Assembly: GCA_907164885.2 (NCBI GenBank)
Contig: OU015501.1
Location: 66,812,808-66,876,807 of the forward strand
Origin: Dolomedes plantarius
Taxonomy: Eukaryota; Arthropoda; Arachnida; Araneae; Dolomedidae
Direction: 5' to 3'
Length of the DNA: 64,000 bases
In this document: positions 24,643 through 35,268 of the stretch, piece after piece
How positions within the stretch are numbered: position 1 is the first letter of the stretch
How the letters are laid out: every line of letters begins with the position of its first letter
Notes under the pieces: generated by a model
The model's database searches: none
Told to the model about the DNA's origin: nothing
What the model saw: only the letters and a program-made list of their open reading frames with translations
Position numbers and translations under genes: made by a program

Positions 24643-25060
24643 GAAACTACGGGAACTGGAGGAATTGTTTAAAATTATTTTTATTTGTTTGTTTGCAAAT
24701 ATCTATAGAATTACTGAAAGGCAATGTCCGCCAAGGTGTCCTTTGCAAAATACATCTATTAAGAGTGGAAAGAAAGCACCCTCTTTTTATCTGATTTTTT
24801 TCCATTGAAATCCCCGTAGCAGTCTGCTGTATCCGCAGATTATCTGTTGAGAAGGGAAACTGAAGCTGTGGCATTGAAGTTCGAATCAAACGTGTTGTCC
24901 AAGCACACAGAAAGTGATTAGTTTAGTTAATACCAGGGTAACACGTACTAAAAAATAGAGAAAGACTGATAGATTAATTGGGAAAAAATGATGTGGTTAA
25001 ATTACTAAAGTAGCTGCCCACATTGAATAAATGTTATCAATTTGAGCTTCCATGCTGTCG
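24641..25060. other. Unannotated spacer
   Basis: No gene or repeat recognised; overlapping short frames on both strands have no motif. Confidence 0.45.
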
Positions 25061-25215
25061 GCTTGCGTTCGATTGGCATGGACATCCCTGAGCTGTCCAA
25101 TCATAGGGAACAGTGTTGGCTCCCCTATATGGTGCCCCCATAATAAAGTGGCCTACAAATCCATGGTTTGCATGGGTCAATGTTCTCAGAAGTTCCTGTT
25201 GCGTTGGAAAAAAAT
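25061..25215 (+). repeat. SINE family A, 3' part only
   Basis: Matches the distal half of the SINEs at 3755 and 7057: CCCTATATGGTGCCCCCATA, AATAAAGTGGCCTACAAAT, GTTGCGTTGG and an A-run. The tRNA-like head is missing or unrecognisably changed, so the copy is 5'-truncated or old. Confidence 0.65.
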
Positions 25216-25380
25216 TATTAAAGTAATTTAAGTTAAAATGGGTATTTAAAAAAATGTTTTGAAAAAGTTATGGTTTTTTTAGAGGAATTATTGATTGATT
25301 TTTATAAATTAATGATAATTCATATTTCTTTTTAGGGTAAATCTTTAAAGCTGAATAACGAAGGTATTTGTTTAGAGAAA

Positions 25381-25383
<3 letters not shown>

Positions 25384-25416
<33 letters not shown>
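25384..25416. repeat. (TA)n array
   Basis: Short pure TA microsatellite just before the copia-like LTR. Confidence 0.9.
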
Positions 25417-25418
<2 letters not shown>

Positions 25419-25424
25419 ATTGAT

Positions 25425-25755
25425 TGTTAGGCTTTCATTCTTATTATCTCAAATCTTATCTTATGACGTCATAGTTTTGCATGACGTATGAATGTTATTT
25501 TCTTTTATGTTACTTTCTTCTCTATCAGTGGCAACCATGATTGTAACTTGTATTTGAGGAATGTAACATGCACTCGAGGGTGAGTCTGGTCTAGGCTGCC
25601 TAGTTATTCTTGCAACTCGATAGTATTCGAGTTGTATATGAGATTATTTAATTTAGTATGTTAATAAACTTAACTTTTGCTTTTAAACCTAAGTCCTTAC
25701 TTTTACACTGAAACTCTGCTAAAGTCTTCTTCTTATTAAGGGACGGAGACTATCA
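25425..25755 (+). repeat. Copia-like 5' LTR
   Basis: A 331-bp segment starting TGTTAGGC and ending TATCA, the TG...CA form of LTRs. AATAAACTTAAC near 25663 would serve as a polyadenylation region. Directly after it lies GGTTATGTGCC (25757-25767), resembling the GGTTATGGGCCC primer-binding site of Drosophila copia, which pairs with an internal part of initiator tRNA-Met. A gag-like frame follows. No 3' LTR partner was found in the window. Confidence 0.72.
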
Positions 25756-25854
25756 TGGTTATGTGCCTTTAGCAAAGAGTTATGGACACAGGTGTTAGGC
25801 AATTTTATTTTTAATATACTTTTATCAGTACGTTTTTCACACGAAGAGGCACAA

Positions 25855-26104
25855 ATGAATACAATGATGGCGGGCCAGTCATTAGAAGCAAGCATTGAAC
25901 AGCTTACCGGTGACAACTATTCGTCATGGTGTGAAGATGCTAAAGTACTACTGATGGACCGTAACGCATGGAATATAATTACCGACACAGAGGTTGAACC
26001 AGCTAAAGACGCCGACCCAAAGGAAAGACGAGATTACGCTACTAGAAAGGCTAAAGCGTACACTACGATATACTTGAGTGTCGAAAAGTGTTTTCGACCA
26101 CTTA
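25855..26104 (+). pseudogene. Copia-type gag fragment (N-terminus)
   Basis: The open frame from an ATG at 25855 reads MNTMMAGQSLEASIEQLTGD, then NYSSWCEDAKVLLMDRNAW and AYTTIYLSVEKCFRPL. The pattern of L.G.NY..W......L....AW followed by A...I..S is the UBN2/copia gag N-terminal domain. Gag would form the particle shell of the retrotransposon. The frame is cut after about 83 codons by the Tc1-like element inserted at TA 26103-26104, and no continuing copia sequence is seen beyond it. Upstream codons from 25792 probably belong to the leader. Confidence 0.75.
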
Positions 26105-27542
26105 CAGTGGCTCTCAAAAGTGTTCGTACACTTACGATTTTCAATGAAATTCGGGTCTATCCATTGATTAAAATGAATATTTCAGAATGGGTATTTAATA
26201 ATAAAATCTATAATCTATCCTTAACAAAACTACATGAAATATTTCGAAAACATTGTAAAACTTTATTTTTAAGAAACCAATAATCCAAAAGTAACAAAAA
26301 CTTTATCTCACCAAAGTCATTGTACACTTGTAAAAAATCCCTATAAATTGGTAAATATTCTAATTTTTCATTAAATTAATATTTAGTAGGATATCCTTTA
26401 GCATCCACAACAGCTTTTAAACCTCTGGGAATAGATTGCTTTAGTTCTTTTGTAATTTTTGCATCAATGTTCATCCATTCTTCCATCATAATTGTTTTTA
26501 GTTCGCTTTTCGTGTGAATGTCGTGTTTTCGAACTCGAACCTCCAGTTCTCTCCAAATATGTTTTATTGGGTTTAAATCTGGCGATTGAGGTGGTGTTTT
26601 CAAAACTTGTGGACAGTTATAGAGACACCAGATGCGAACGTTGAGAGCCGTGTGCTTAGGATCGTTATCTTGATAAAAAACAAAGTTGTTTCCAATACCC
26701 AAATTTTGAGCTGATAATTTTAAATTGTCTCTTAAAATATTTATAAAAACAGCATGATTCATTGTGCCATTAATAAATACCAAATTTCCTCTAGTCCTGA
26801 TGCTGACATACACCCCCACACAAGGATACTTCCACCAGCATGCTTAACTGTACCTACTAAGTTCTTGGGATTAAGTTCCTCATTTTTTCTTCCCCATACA
26901 ATTATACACCCATCAGCACCAAAAATGTTCATCGGCAAATAAGACATTATTCCAATAGGTTTGGGGTTTATTATCATTGATAGTGCGAAGGAAAGCTTAA
27001 ACTTTCTGTTTTTCTCACTCACAAAAAATTTTCTATGGGCAGAACGCCCATGTAATCCAGCTGTTCTGAGAACTCGTCAAAAAATTTCAGGTGAAATTGA
27101 AGAAGAAAATGTTTCATTGAATTCTGCAGAAACTTTAACAGCACTCAAACGGGGGTTTTTCACAAATTTTCTAATTAGAAATCTCTGATCATGTTTTGTT
27201 AACTTTGCGGGACGGCCTTTTCTTACCTTATTTTCGATCCAATTTTCTTCTTTAAAGCGTTTTTTCACATACTGCACAGTAGAATGGGATAAATTATGTA
27301 ATTTAGCAATATTCCGAACTGATTTACCACTACTATGATGAAAAATAATCAATTTTCGAATGCTGTTTGTTGTTTCTTTACGACTACAAGCCATTTTTAG
27401 ATAATAAATAGAATATTACGGAATAGGCAAGCAAACATTAAAGCCAAAGCATATTTTAAATGCCACCACAATTCAAAAATAAAAATGAAGCGCCAGACGA
27501 TAATTTTAATTATGAATTTATCCGAAAATATTTCAGTGTACT
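26105..27542 (-). mobile_element. Decayed Tc1-like transposon inserted in copia gag
   Basis: The left inverted repeat begins CAGTGGCTCTCAAAAGTGTT at 26105 after a TA. At the right only the inner part of the matching repeat remains (GAAAAT...AGTGTAC ending 27542); the outer ~20 bp are gone, replaced by sequence leading into another Tc1 fragment. A minus-strand transposase relic lies between. A related but orphan end is at 51637. Confidence 0.8.
26376..27394 (-). pseudogene. Tc1-like transposase pseudogene, catalytic Glu lost
   Basis: Begins at ATG 27394 (MACSRKETTNSIRKLIIFHH) with a helix-turn-helix (GKSVRNIAKLHNLSHSTVQY) and an RKGRPAKLT linker. A stop (TGA at about 27079-27077) interrupts after PEIF. 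Two compensating shifts scramble the first catalytic motif (LFADEHF survives in another frame). The rest reads GGSILVWGCMSASG, YQDNDPKHTA and SPDLNPIKHIW, ending AKGYPTKY. The expected catalytic Glu of NPIEH is Lys (34-residue spacing), so even a repaired frame would be inactive as it stands. Confidence 0.88.
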
Positions 27543-27576
27543 CGCCGAAGGATTGGCGCTCATTGCGAGCATATTT

Positions 27577-27921
27577 CAGTGTTTGAAAGAGGTCGTATCA
27601 TTGGACTGAAAGAAGCTAGTGGAGCAAATCGAAGAATCTTCTGACTTCTGGATCGAAACGATGCAGCGATTAGACGATGCTGGCAAGTGTGGGTCAACAA
27701 AGACAGATTTAAGCGTCAGGACGGCAGCAGTCGACTTAGGACCACAACAGAAAGGGAAGACAGAACGATTGTCATATGAGCTGCTACAGGACCGGATTCG
27801 TCGTTATCAACCATCCAACGTGTGACCCGCACACAAGTGCCCAACATGACCATTGATAGAAGATTGAGAGACCGAAATCTACTCGCGCGCCGGCCGTTAC
27901 GCAGCTTACACGCGTGTACAC
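27577..27921 (+). pseudogene. Second Tc1-like transposase fragment (N-terminal)
   Basis: The plus-strand frame reads VFERGRIIGLKEASGANRRI, then after a TGA LLDRNDAAIRRCWQVWVNKD, then TTTEREDRTIVI, another TGA, and RVTRTQVPNMTIDRRLRDRN. This is the DNA-binding half of a Tc1 transposase from a different family than the neighbour at 26105. It stops just past LARRPLRSL, before the catalytic domain; a TTAA-flanked insertion follows at 27950. No inverted-repeat ends were found. Confidence 0.8.
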
Positions 27922-27949
27922 CGTCAAATCCAATTACAGTGGTGCTTAA

Positions 27950-28173
27950 CCGTTTGAGGGGCGCCGTTTGCACAGTGAAAACGGGAAATCGCGTCTTTTT
28001 TTCACTTGCATTCAATGTAATCCAGTCAAATGAGCAGAAAAATGGCTAATGTTGCCATCTATTATCAGTTTAAAGAAGCAAAAACATTTTACAACCTTTA
28101 ATTGGAAAATTTTTCAAGATTTTTAGGTTAAAAACAATCGAGAAAAAAAATCTGCACCATGCCCCTGAAAGGG
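27950..28173. mobile_element. TTAA-flanked MITE, piggyBac-like
   Basis: A 224-bp segment bounded on both sides by TTAA (27946-27949, 28174-28177). Its ends match as imperfect inverted repeats: CCGTTTGAGGGGC at left, CCCTTTCAGGGGC at right when reversed (11 of 13). TTAA duplication and CCC-type ends are piggyBac features. There is no coding capacity, so it would be a miniature non-autonomous element. Short TTAA sites are common in AT-rich DNA, which limits confidence. Confidence 0.55.
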
Positions 28174-28179
28174 TTAACT

Positions 28180-28312
28180 GGATCAGGATGATGGTCGAAT
28201 GGCTAGGGTGCTGGCATTCGGCCATCCTGTGGGTTTGAGTCCTACTGTTGGCATAGATGTTTGTAGCCGTTCGGAATCGGCTTTAATCATGTTCTTCACA
28301 CTCACCAATTAT
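28180..28312 (+). repeat. tRNA-derived SINE, family D, copy 1
   Basis: tRNA-like head with GATGGTCGAATGGCTAGGGT (A-box region) and GGTTTGAGTCC (B-box), then GGCATAGATGTTTGTAGCCG and TTCGGAATCGGCTTTAA. The same sequence recurs reversed at 30545-30690. It starts directly after the TTAA MITE. Confidence 0.75.
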
Positions 28313-28420
28313 TTTTCTCAATCTGACTCCTTTTTGATATGTCGATGTTTTTTATTATAGAGTGTAATTAGTGTATTAATGCTAAAGTTTGTTATTTACG
28401 ATAATGGATCTAAATAAATA

Positions 28421-29137
28421 CAGTGGAATCCCGATAATCCGAAATGATTGGGACCAGACCCTTTTCGGATTAACGAATTTTTGGATTAAGCGAAATCATT
28501 CTTAAAATATACTTAAATTGCATAATAACGTGTTATTACATAAATATTACATATTCCATGTGATTACACAGTATGTTTTATAAGGTCTGTCTAAACATTA
28601 CCAAATCTCGGGACGAAATGGGTGAAAAGAGAGCGGAACTCTGCCTAGTACAGTACAGTAGCGTGTAAGTTGTTCGTTCAGTAGAGTGTAAGATTTTAGA
28701 CGATCAGGCGATTGTTGAAATGGTTTTAAAAGGACCTGTCAACGTCTCAGACGAGAGTGAAGGTGAAGCAGACGGTGACAGCTAGCAGAGGATATCCCAC
28801 TCAGACGCCGCGGCTGCTTTTGATGTAGAGCAACACTCCGCCGCGACCAGAGCGGACACCATTTTTCTGACGCGTTGACGAAATTTGGCTTTAAGGGAGA
28901 GGTATTCTTCTCTTCGACAAGAAAAATTTAGCAGATTTTTTCACACCAATGTAGTTCAGTAATAATTAGTTCAGTACATTGTCTAAATTTCAATTTTCTT
29001 GCAATTTTTAGAAATATACTTAATATTACTTAGCATCACTGTGGTACATTTTATTGTACCTTAGTTCTTTTTGACTTTTGGTTTCGGATTAAGCGGACTT
29101 CCGGATTACTGAAGTTCGGATTTTCGGGACTCCACTG
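28421..29137 (+). mobile_element. Internally deleted pogo/Tigger-like transposon
   Basis: A 717-bp element whose ends form imperfect inverted repeats (CAGTGGAATCCCGATAATCC at left, CAGTGGAGTCCCGAAAATCC at right). TA lies on each side (28419-28420, 29138-29139). Sub-terminal repeats of the CGGATTAA/GCGGATT kind are typical of Tigger ends. It retains only the 3' end of a transposase gene. Confidence 0.88.
28699..28943 (+). pseudogene. pogo/Tigger transposase C-terminal fragment
   Basis: The frame reads DDQAIVEMVLKGPVNVSDES, then an acidic stretch, a TAG, SHSDAAAAFDVEQH, a TGA, and LRERYSSLRQEKFSRFF. The distal pattern (A-FDV ... RYSSL-Q-KI--FF) is the conserved tail of Tigger transposases, where KQTKITDFF is usual. 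The DDE core and CENP-B-like DNA-binding domain are absent. Two stops confirm it is dead. Confidence 0.8.
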
Positions 29138-29139
29138 TA

Positions 29140-30535
29140 TATCATACCTATAGCTCATTGTTACTTTTTTAACATAGTTGTAATTGTTAGTTGTAATTGT
29201 TTAAATTACAGCTCTATATCACATCATCTCAGTTAGCTATTATTCAAAATCTAGAAAAACGTATTATCTTTTAACAGTTAATATTTAACGTACTATGCTT
29301 ACATGGAACAACTTTAAAGAATATATTCTTTTTTTAAAAAAATATTTTTTATTGCCTATAAATAAAAAGTGGTTTTAATTAAAGCGGTAGTTCTCCAAGG
29401 CAATGCAGAAGAAGATCAAGTGAACACGTTGCTGAGAAAATTAGGGGATTAACTAATATGAACACTGTGGAGGGAATTTTCGAGTAAAATAATTAGTTCG
29501 CTATTTAAGAGGAGATGGTTGCTAATAATGCGCTAAAAAAATGGTGCAGTGAAGAAACAAAACCTTTATATCAAAGTCAGGCTGATAGTCTCGTTACGCA
29601 ATGGAGTCATAACTGCCATTTTGGTAAAAGAGTTTCGCTAGCAAAGCTTGGTCTTACTTGGAAATTCTGTGCTGCGGTTAGAAAAGAGAAAATGATGTTG
29701 CATTTTATAGGGTGCCTCGGTCTAGACTCTGTATGTGTGATTGCACTTAGTGTTGTACGGGATGTGACGAGAAATAAGCATGTTCTATAATGTTTTTAGC
29801 ACTCCAGCTGGTGGCATTTAATTGAACAACTTTTTTATTTGTTTATTCTTTCCGGATAATTGTTTTTTCCTGTTTTCTGCCTATATTTATTAGATCTTTT
29901 CCGTGTTTAGGTAAATACTGTAAGTTTAATTATAGCCACTCTGTACATCAAATGAAAAATATAAAATATGTAAATAACAGTAACATACTCAAATTATTTA
30001 AATCATCTTTATGTTTACATGTTTGAAAGGAAAATTTACGTCTTTTTTCTTTCGCTTATTTTTTTTTTAAGTTTTGGGAAAGTAACATTGTATTTTTTTC
30101 ATCAAAAAAGGATTTTTGGTTATGGGGTAAAAGTTATGATCATTACATTTTATGATTGAATTTTTGTAGTGGTGAAACAGATGATAAATATAAACACAAA
30201 ATTCCTTACTATTAACAACCAAACATTTTCCCCGAAAGTAGAATGACAATTGCTTGGTTATAAATAATGTTTTACTTGCAAAACTAAAGAATTCCGTAAA
30301 ATGCTAGATAACTAGACACTGCGATTTCATGATTTATTGTTATACCAAGATTAAAACTTTCCGTTTAACTCCCGGGATCAATACTAATTAATAAATAACT
30401 GAAACTTTAATTATTTGTAGAAATCAAGTTAAAGCTAATGAAGTGTTTTAACATTGCATGCAATTTAAATACTCAGTATATTTAGCAGTACGAAGTAATT
30501 TCAAATGAATATACTTCTTTGATTTAGATTTGGGT
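29140..30535. other. Unannotated DNA with one unrecognised 91-codon frame
   Basis: No repeat or element delimited. The segment 29390-29800 is less AT-rich than its flanks and contains an open frame at 29515-29790 (starting MVANNALKKWCSEETKPLYQ) that I cannot assign. It lacks recognisable motifs and could be a relic of an old element. Confidence 0.35.
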
Positions 30536-30544
30536 TTGGTTTGG

Positions 30545-30690
30545 AGATCTACGGTCAACTTTTTGCTACACGAGGGTTAATTAGACCAGGATCTACAGTT
30601 TAAAGCTGATTCCAAACAGCTACAAACATCCATGCCCACAGGACTCGAACCCACAGGATCTGAACCGAATGTCAGCGCCCTATCTATTCG
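30545..30690 (-). repeat. tRNA-derived SINE, family D, copy 2
   Basis: On the minus strand: CCTGTGGGTTCGAGTCCTGT (B-box GGTTCGAGTCC), GGCATGGATGTTTGTAGCTG, TTTGGAATCAGCTTTAA and GTAGATCCTGGTCTAATTAA. It matches the plus-strand copy at 28180. Its 5' end abuts a small tandem repeat of CGCCCTATCTATT (30677-30730). Confidence 0.75.
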
Positions 30691-30730
30691 TAATAATCTA
30701 TTCGCCCTATCTATTCGCCCTATCTATTCC
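30677..30730. repeat. Short tandem repeat of CGCCCTATCTATT
   Basis: Three full and one diverged copies of a 13-14-bp unit adjoining the SINE at 30545. Probably arose by slippage. Confidence 0.8.
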
Positions 30731-32757
30731 CCAACTATTTTCGTTTCTGAATTTGTAAATACAGTTTTAACGTATAACTTGTGTCATCAGAATATCTCAT
30801 CAACATTTTTTAACATTTTCAGAAACATAAACTAAATTTCTGTTTAAAATCAAAGTGATCTTGCTTATAGGTATCAACACATTTTATCTATAGTAAATGA
30901 TTTATCTATGTTTTAAGATTCTCGTTTTATTCCTTGTTACGATCTTCCTAATTGTAAGAATTCTATGTAGTTCGAAAATTACATATAATTTAATACCCTC
31001 TGAAATTCTATACATTCGTTAACTTTCAGCTATACTCACAATAATAAAACTAAATGAGAAGCTCATATTCCAATGGTTATGAGTATAGCAAACTTATTGA
31101 AATTTCGAAGTATTAATTTCATTTTTGTTAGTTTATGAAGTATATCGACGAACTGATTGAGGGACTAAAAATTTGCTCCTACAGTAATAAATTGTTAAAG
31201 GGAATATTTTTCTTGGCCAATGTATACAGAAATGAACGATTTTTAACATTTTTTCCGTATAAGGTATAAGAGATAACAAAGTAAAATTCCAATATAGTAA
31301 TCCTACAAAATACTCTCAAATATGCTTGTTTGCTGTAAAAACATACGTTTTGACACATCTTGGTCTTTCGATTCTTCAAAATACATATACTTTGCTACCA
31401 AGTATGCATTTTTCCCTTGAAGAGCACAATGCCACTTCAAGTCATTTTTTCAACAAATATAAGGTTTCTACAATTTTTTCTAAAGAATTTATGTTCTGAA
31501 GAGCTAAAGTAAACATCTTATAGTGGGAGACAGGCAGTGATTGAAAAAAAATATTCAATTTACTTGAATGTATTTTATTAATTTTATAAAAATACTCAAA
31601 AAATTCTCTTTCTCGTTGTGAAAAACTTTTTTAAATTTTATCAGTCTGTAAGCAACTCGCCAACTATTTAAAAAAGGTTAAAACCTGTAATTTCAATATA
31701 CAGTCTAAAAAATTAACCTATGTTAAATCCATATCTACTAAACCAGTCAAAATGACTGGTTTAAAATTGGTATAGTAGAAGGTATTTTACTATCGTAATT
31801 CTAGAATTGAAGGTATAGATGACGTAGAAGGCTGCATGATTCTAAAATATGCTTAAATCTTAAGCTGATACAAAGTGTTTAACCTACGCTTTAAACATGT
31901 AAAGCTTGATCGTAAAACTTGATTCGTAAAGCTTGACTCGTAAAGCTTGAAAGAAAATCTAAATTTTATTTTAATTTATTCATAAGTGAATACGAGATCA
32001 CAAATTACGTTATAGTTTAATTTGAAAGACAGTTGGGCCAACATATTCCTGGTAAAAAATTCAATTTTGTTTTTAAAAACGAAAAACTCTAATCAGATAC
32101 ATGTAAGCAAAGGAGATTTTAATAAATACAACTGAATGCTCAAGAAAAAGTCTCCAGTTTTCTCTCAGCAAGTGATCCGTTTTATGTAGATGTGTTTCAT
32201 GGAATATAATTACTAGATGCTCTAAAAGAAGTTTGCTTCTCAATGAAAGTTCTCTAAAACCTTATATGTTTAGAAATTATACATAACTCGTAACAATTTA
32301 ACAGAGCACTTGAAAATCTTAAGTCAGTTTGATAACGGTATACCACTTGTAGACGATAAAAATATTAGTGAAGAGTTGTAACGAAAATATAGCCACAAAA
32401 TGTTATTAAAAATTTTATTTGAGATCCCAGAGAAGTTTTTGCTCAGTTGCTTTTTAAAATCAGAAATGAAATGCTTGCCTTTTACCTAGAATCCTGATGT
32501 TTAAGTTAATTTCAAATTTACCGGGACATAACTTGCAACATCTTGGCCCTCACCCGTATTTTCTTGAGTCCACATAACATAAATAAACTTACACTTTGAC
32601 ATTTCATAGGTCTGTTTTTTTTCTTTGAATACCAAATTATAGCTTTATCCTATCATTACATTTAGGACTACATACATTTTGTTTCATTCCATAACTATCG
32701 AAGAATGGCAAAACTGCGCCAACAAGCAATGGTGTATTCTGCCATGTGTTTCATCAG
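30731..32757. other. AT-rich DNA with one near-palindrome
   Basis: No gene recognised. At 31740-31762 there is a perfect 10-bp inverted repeat around AAA (AAACCAGTCA / TGACTGGTTT), framed by a second pair TCTACTA (31734) / TAGTAGA (31773). Repeats of GTAAAGCTTGA occur near 31900-31950. Confidence 0.5.
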
Positions 32758-32762
32758 CAAGC

Positions 32763-32985
32763 TGTGGAAGATTTACTTTGGGTGGGTCGTGATTGGGTAT
32801 AGTGGTAGGCAATGATACCATTATTCTGAATTCTAAACAATATATTAATTTATTAATACAATACAAATATTAGTACACATTCAATTATATTATTGTTAAT
32901 TATGAACCTAAGGAAATACTCATTATATCGAGGTATTGTTTGACTGCACTATTTCATTTATTTAAATTAATTTCATTTCAGTACG

Positions 32986-33025
<40 letters not shown>

Positions 33026-34158
33026 CCTTAACTTCCGCCTATATTATAAGACTCGGGGTTTCATCGACGTTTTGGCAATAGGTAATAAAAGGTTACCTCC
33101 ATTTTTGCAGACTGCAGAAGGGGACATTGGCTGGCATATTCATGTGCATCTATTGGGATATCTTTCTTCAGGATTCACTTTCGCTGGTGAACACGGTTAT
33201 CGGAATCGCTCCCTGTCGTGGGAATAGGCGGACTTTAATGGCCGGATCGGTTCTCCATCTTTTGCTTGTGGGGGTCAGGCACTCTGTCTTGGTTCCGTGT
33301 CTCAACTACTATCATCTCATCGGTAGCTTGCAGGGGTCAGGCAATCTATCTTGGCTCCGATGCTCCTCTATGCTCCTCTCATCGCTAGCTTGCGGGGGTC
33401 AGGCAATCTTTCTCGGCTCCACTATTCGTCTAATCTCCTCTCATCGTTGGGTTGCAGGCTTACAGCGATGCGCTAAGTCGGGTGCAATCTCCCATATATT
33501 CTCTTTAGACTTCTCGCTTACGAGGCTACAACTCTCTATTTGGGTGCCAAGTCTGAGAGACAAAATCAATTATATAATTATTTTATATTCTCACTCTCTC
33601 TATTTTTTATCTTCTCAACGCCCCGCCTTTTACATTTTCATTCGTCTCTCATGTTCAACCTTTTTTTTTTACTTCCACTTTGATTCGCTAACTTTTTCAT
33701 CCCCTAATCATTTCTTTAACCATTTAGAGTGAGGGAAATTTTATATTCGAACAATCCCGTCTTCGACTCATTCCTGTTTTTCTAGGAATCGTGTTTTCCC
33801 AGAACATCTCCTATGTGTGGGGTCCTCTTCTCTTTGCCAACAATTCCCTTTTCATCTCGATGTCCCCTCTATCTATACCCCTCGCTGTTTCGACTCTTAA
33901 TTGTTGCTTTTCAATTTCTTCTTCTTCATCCGGTCCTTTGTCTGATCAAGTGCCATTTCAATTTTCTCATGGTACCGCCGACCCTTCCGCTTTAATTGGG
34001 TTGTCTGCCTTTTTTGAACTCCTAACATATCGTATCCCCACGACATTCTTCTCGTATCGTCTGGCGTCATTTTACTATTCCATTTTCCGTCCAGTTTGTT
34101 AATTGTTTTTTCTGCACCTTTTCTAATTTCTTTTTTTTATATGTCGTACCCCACGACT
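32763..34158 (+). mobile_element. Solo LTR, copy 1 of three
   Basis: About 1396 bp, starting TGTGGAAG and ending CCCCACGACT, flanked by the 5-bp direct repeat CAAGC (32758-32762, 34159-34163). The end aligns with those of the LTRs at 37090 and 55687 (GTC-T--CCC-A-GACA), with the last base changed from A to T. Internal landmarks occur in the same order: an AATTTATTAATACAATA-type A/T block near the start, a minisatellite (about 33270-33450), then a CCGCC/TTACATTTTCATT segment. It also contains a (TA)n run (32986-33021). There is no internal retrotransposon region, as expected after LTR-LTR recombination. Open frames of up to 201 codons inside have no motif. Confidence 0.7.
33270..33450. repeat. 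Minisatellite inside solo LTR copy 1
   Basis: Three units of about 65-70 bp built on GGGGGTCAGGCAATCT, GGCTCC and CTCCTCTCATCG. It occupies the same relative position as the minisatellites in the other two solo LTRs. Confidence 0.8.
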
Positions 34159-34499
34159 CAAGCTATCAACCGAACGAAGCATTTTAACACCAAATTATTG
34201 TGACCTGTAAAGTTTTGAAAACTCTGCAGTCGTCTTCGTTAAGTTCTCTCGCAAAAAGAATGTTATATGTCATTATGCTCTATTTACACTGACAACTGAG
34301 TTACTTACAAAATTTTGATCCACATAAAAACTGTCTCATCTCGTTCCTACCACTTAACATTCAACCCTGGAGGAAAGTAAACTTTTGTGATAATGTGAAT
34401 TTGTGAACGAAGTGAAGAGTTTCCAAATAATAATGTTGTGTATTCCTCACAGTTCTTTAATCCCCTTTGCAATTTGTAATTACAGATTCTTATTACAGG

Positions 34500-34740
34500 A
34501 CACAGGATACCGGAGAGTCCTTCTAAGAGGTCAGTGGGTGGGAGAAGGGTTGGTGGAAGAGTGGTTGGGGGGTTACGAGCCCTCCAGATGTTGCCCCTTG
34601 GGGGTGCTCTAACAATATTGAGGTGGCACCAGGGGTTGGTGTTGGTTTACCTATACGGTGTCCCCATTGAAAGCAACCAACAATTCTTTCGGTTAAAGTG
34701 CGAATATCTTCATCGACAAGGGCCCCGCATTCGAAAGTAC
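34500..34740 (+). repeat. Dispersed repeat family C, copy 1 (SINE-like)
   Basis: Shares AGAGGTCAGTGGGTGGGAGA, CCCTCCAGATGTTGCCCC, TTGAGGTGGCACCAGGGG and ATTGAAAGCAACCAAC with copies at 44221 and 53443. The 3' part (CGAATATCTTCATCGACAAG, CCCGCATTCG) resembles the 3' end of SINE family A. No clear tRNA head or tail, so SINE status is inferred from size and dispersion. Confidence 0.7.
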
Positions 34741-34754
34741 AATTGTAATTACAG

Positions 34755-35268
34755 CTTATAATGGAATTGTTTCTTTGTAAATATTTTTCTGTCTAGATTT
34801 ATTTTCTGTTGTCTATATTTTGTCTTTTACTGACTCACTCCACGAACATAACTCTTTTAAGCGTGTTTAGGCAAAGGACTAAAAGGCAAGGATATTTTCC
34901 CTTTTTTCTCTATTTTCACTCAAACAAAATAAGATTCTTAATCATCATCTCACAAACACTAGGAAATACAAAACGGGCAAGTTAATAAATTCTCAACATA
35001 CAAAATCAAACTGCTTATAAAGAATTTTTTTTGTAAATATTTTTCTGTCTAGACTTATTTTGTGTTGTCTATATTTTGCCTTTTATTGACTCATTCCATG
35101 AACATAACTCTTTAAAGAGTGTTTAGGCAAAGCACTAAAAGGCAAGGATATTTTCCCTTTTTTCTCTATTTTCACTCAAACAAAATAAGATTCTTAATCA
35201 TCCTCTCACAAACACTAGGAAATATGAAACAGACAAGTTAATAAATTCTCAACATACAAAATCAAACT
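34755..35268. repeat. Tandem duplication, two ~256-bp units
   Basis: Units 34755-35012 and 35013-35268 share TTGTAAATATTTTTCTGTCT, GGCAAGGATATTTTCCC and AACACTAGGAAATA with few substitutions. Adjacent, same orientation; a simple local duplication. Confidence 0.9.

Noticed and set aside
29515..29790. 91-codon open frame
   Set aside because: No recognisable motif, no splice context and no repeat association; not called as a gene.
33127..33732. 201-codon frame in the first solo LTR
   Set aside because: It runs through the minisatellite and has no recognisable domain or counterpart in the other copies.
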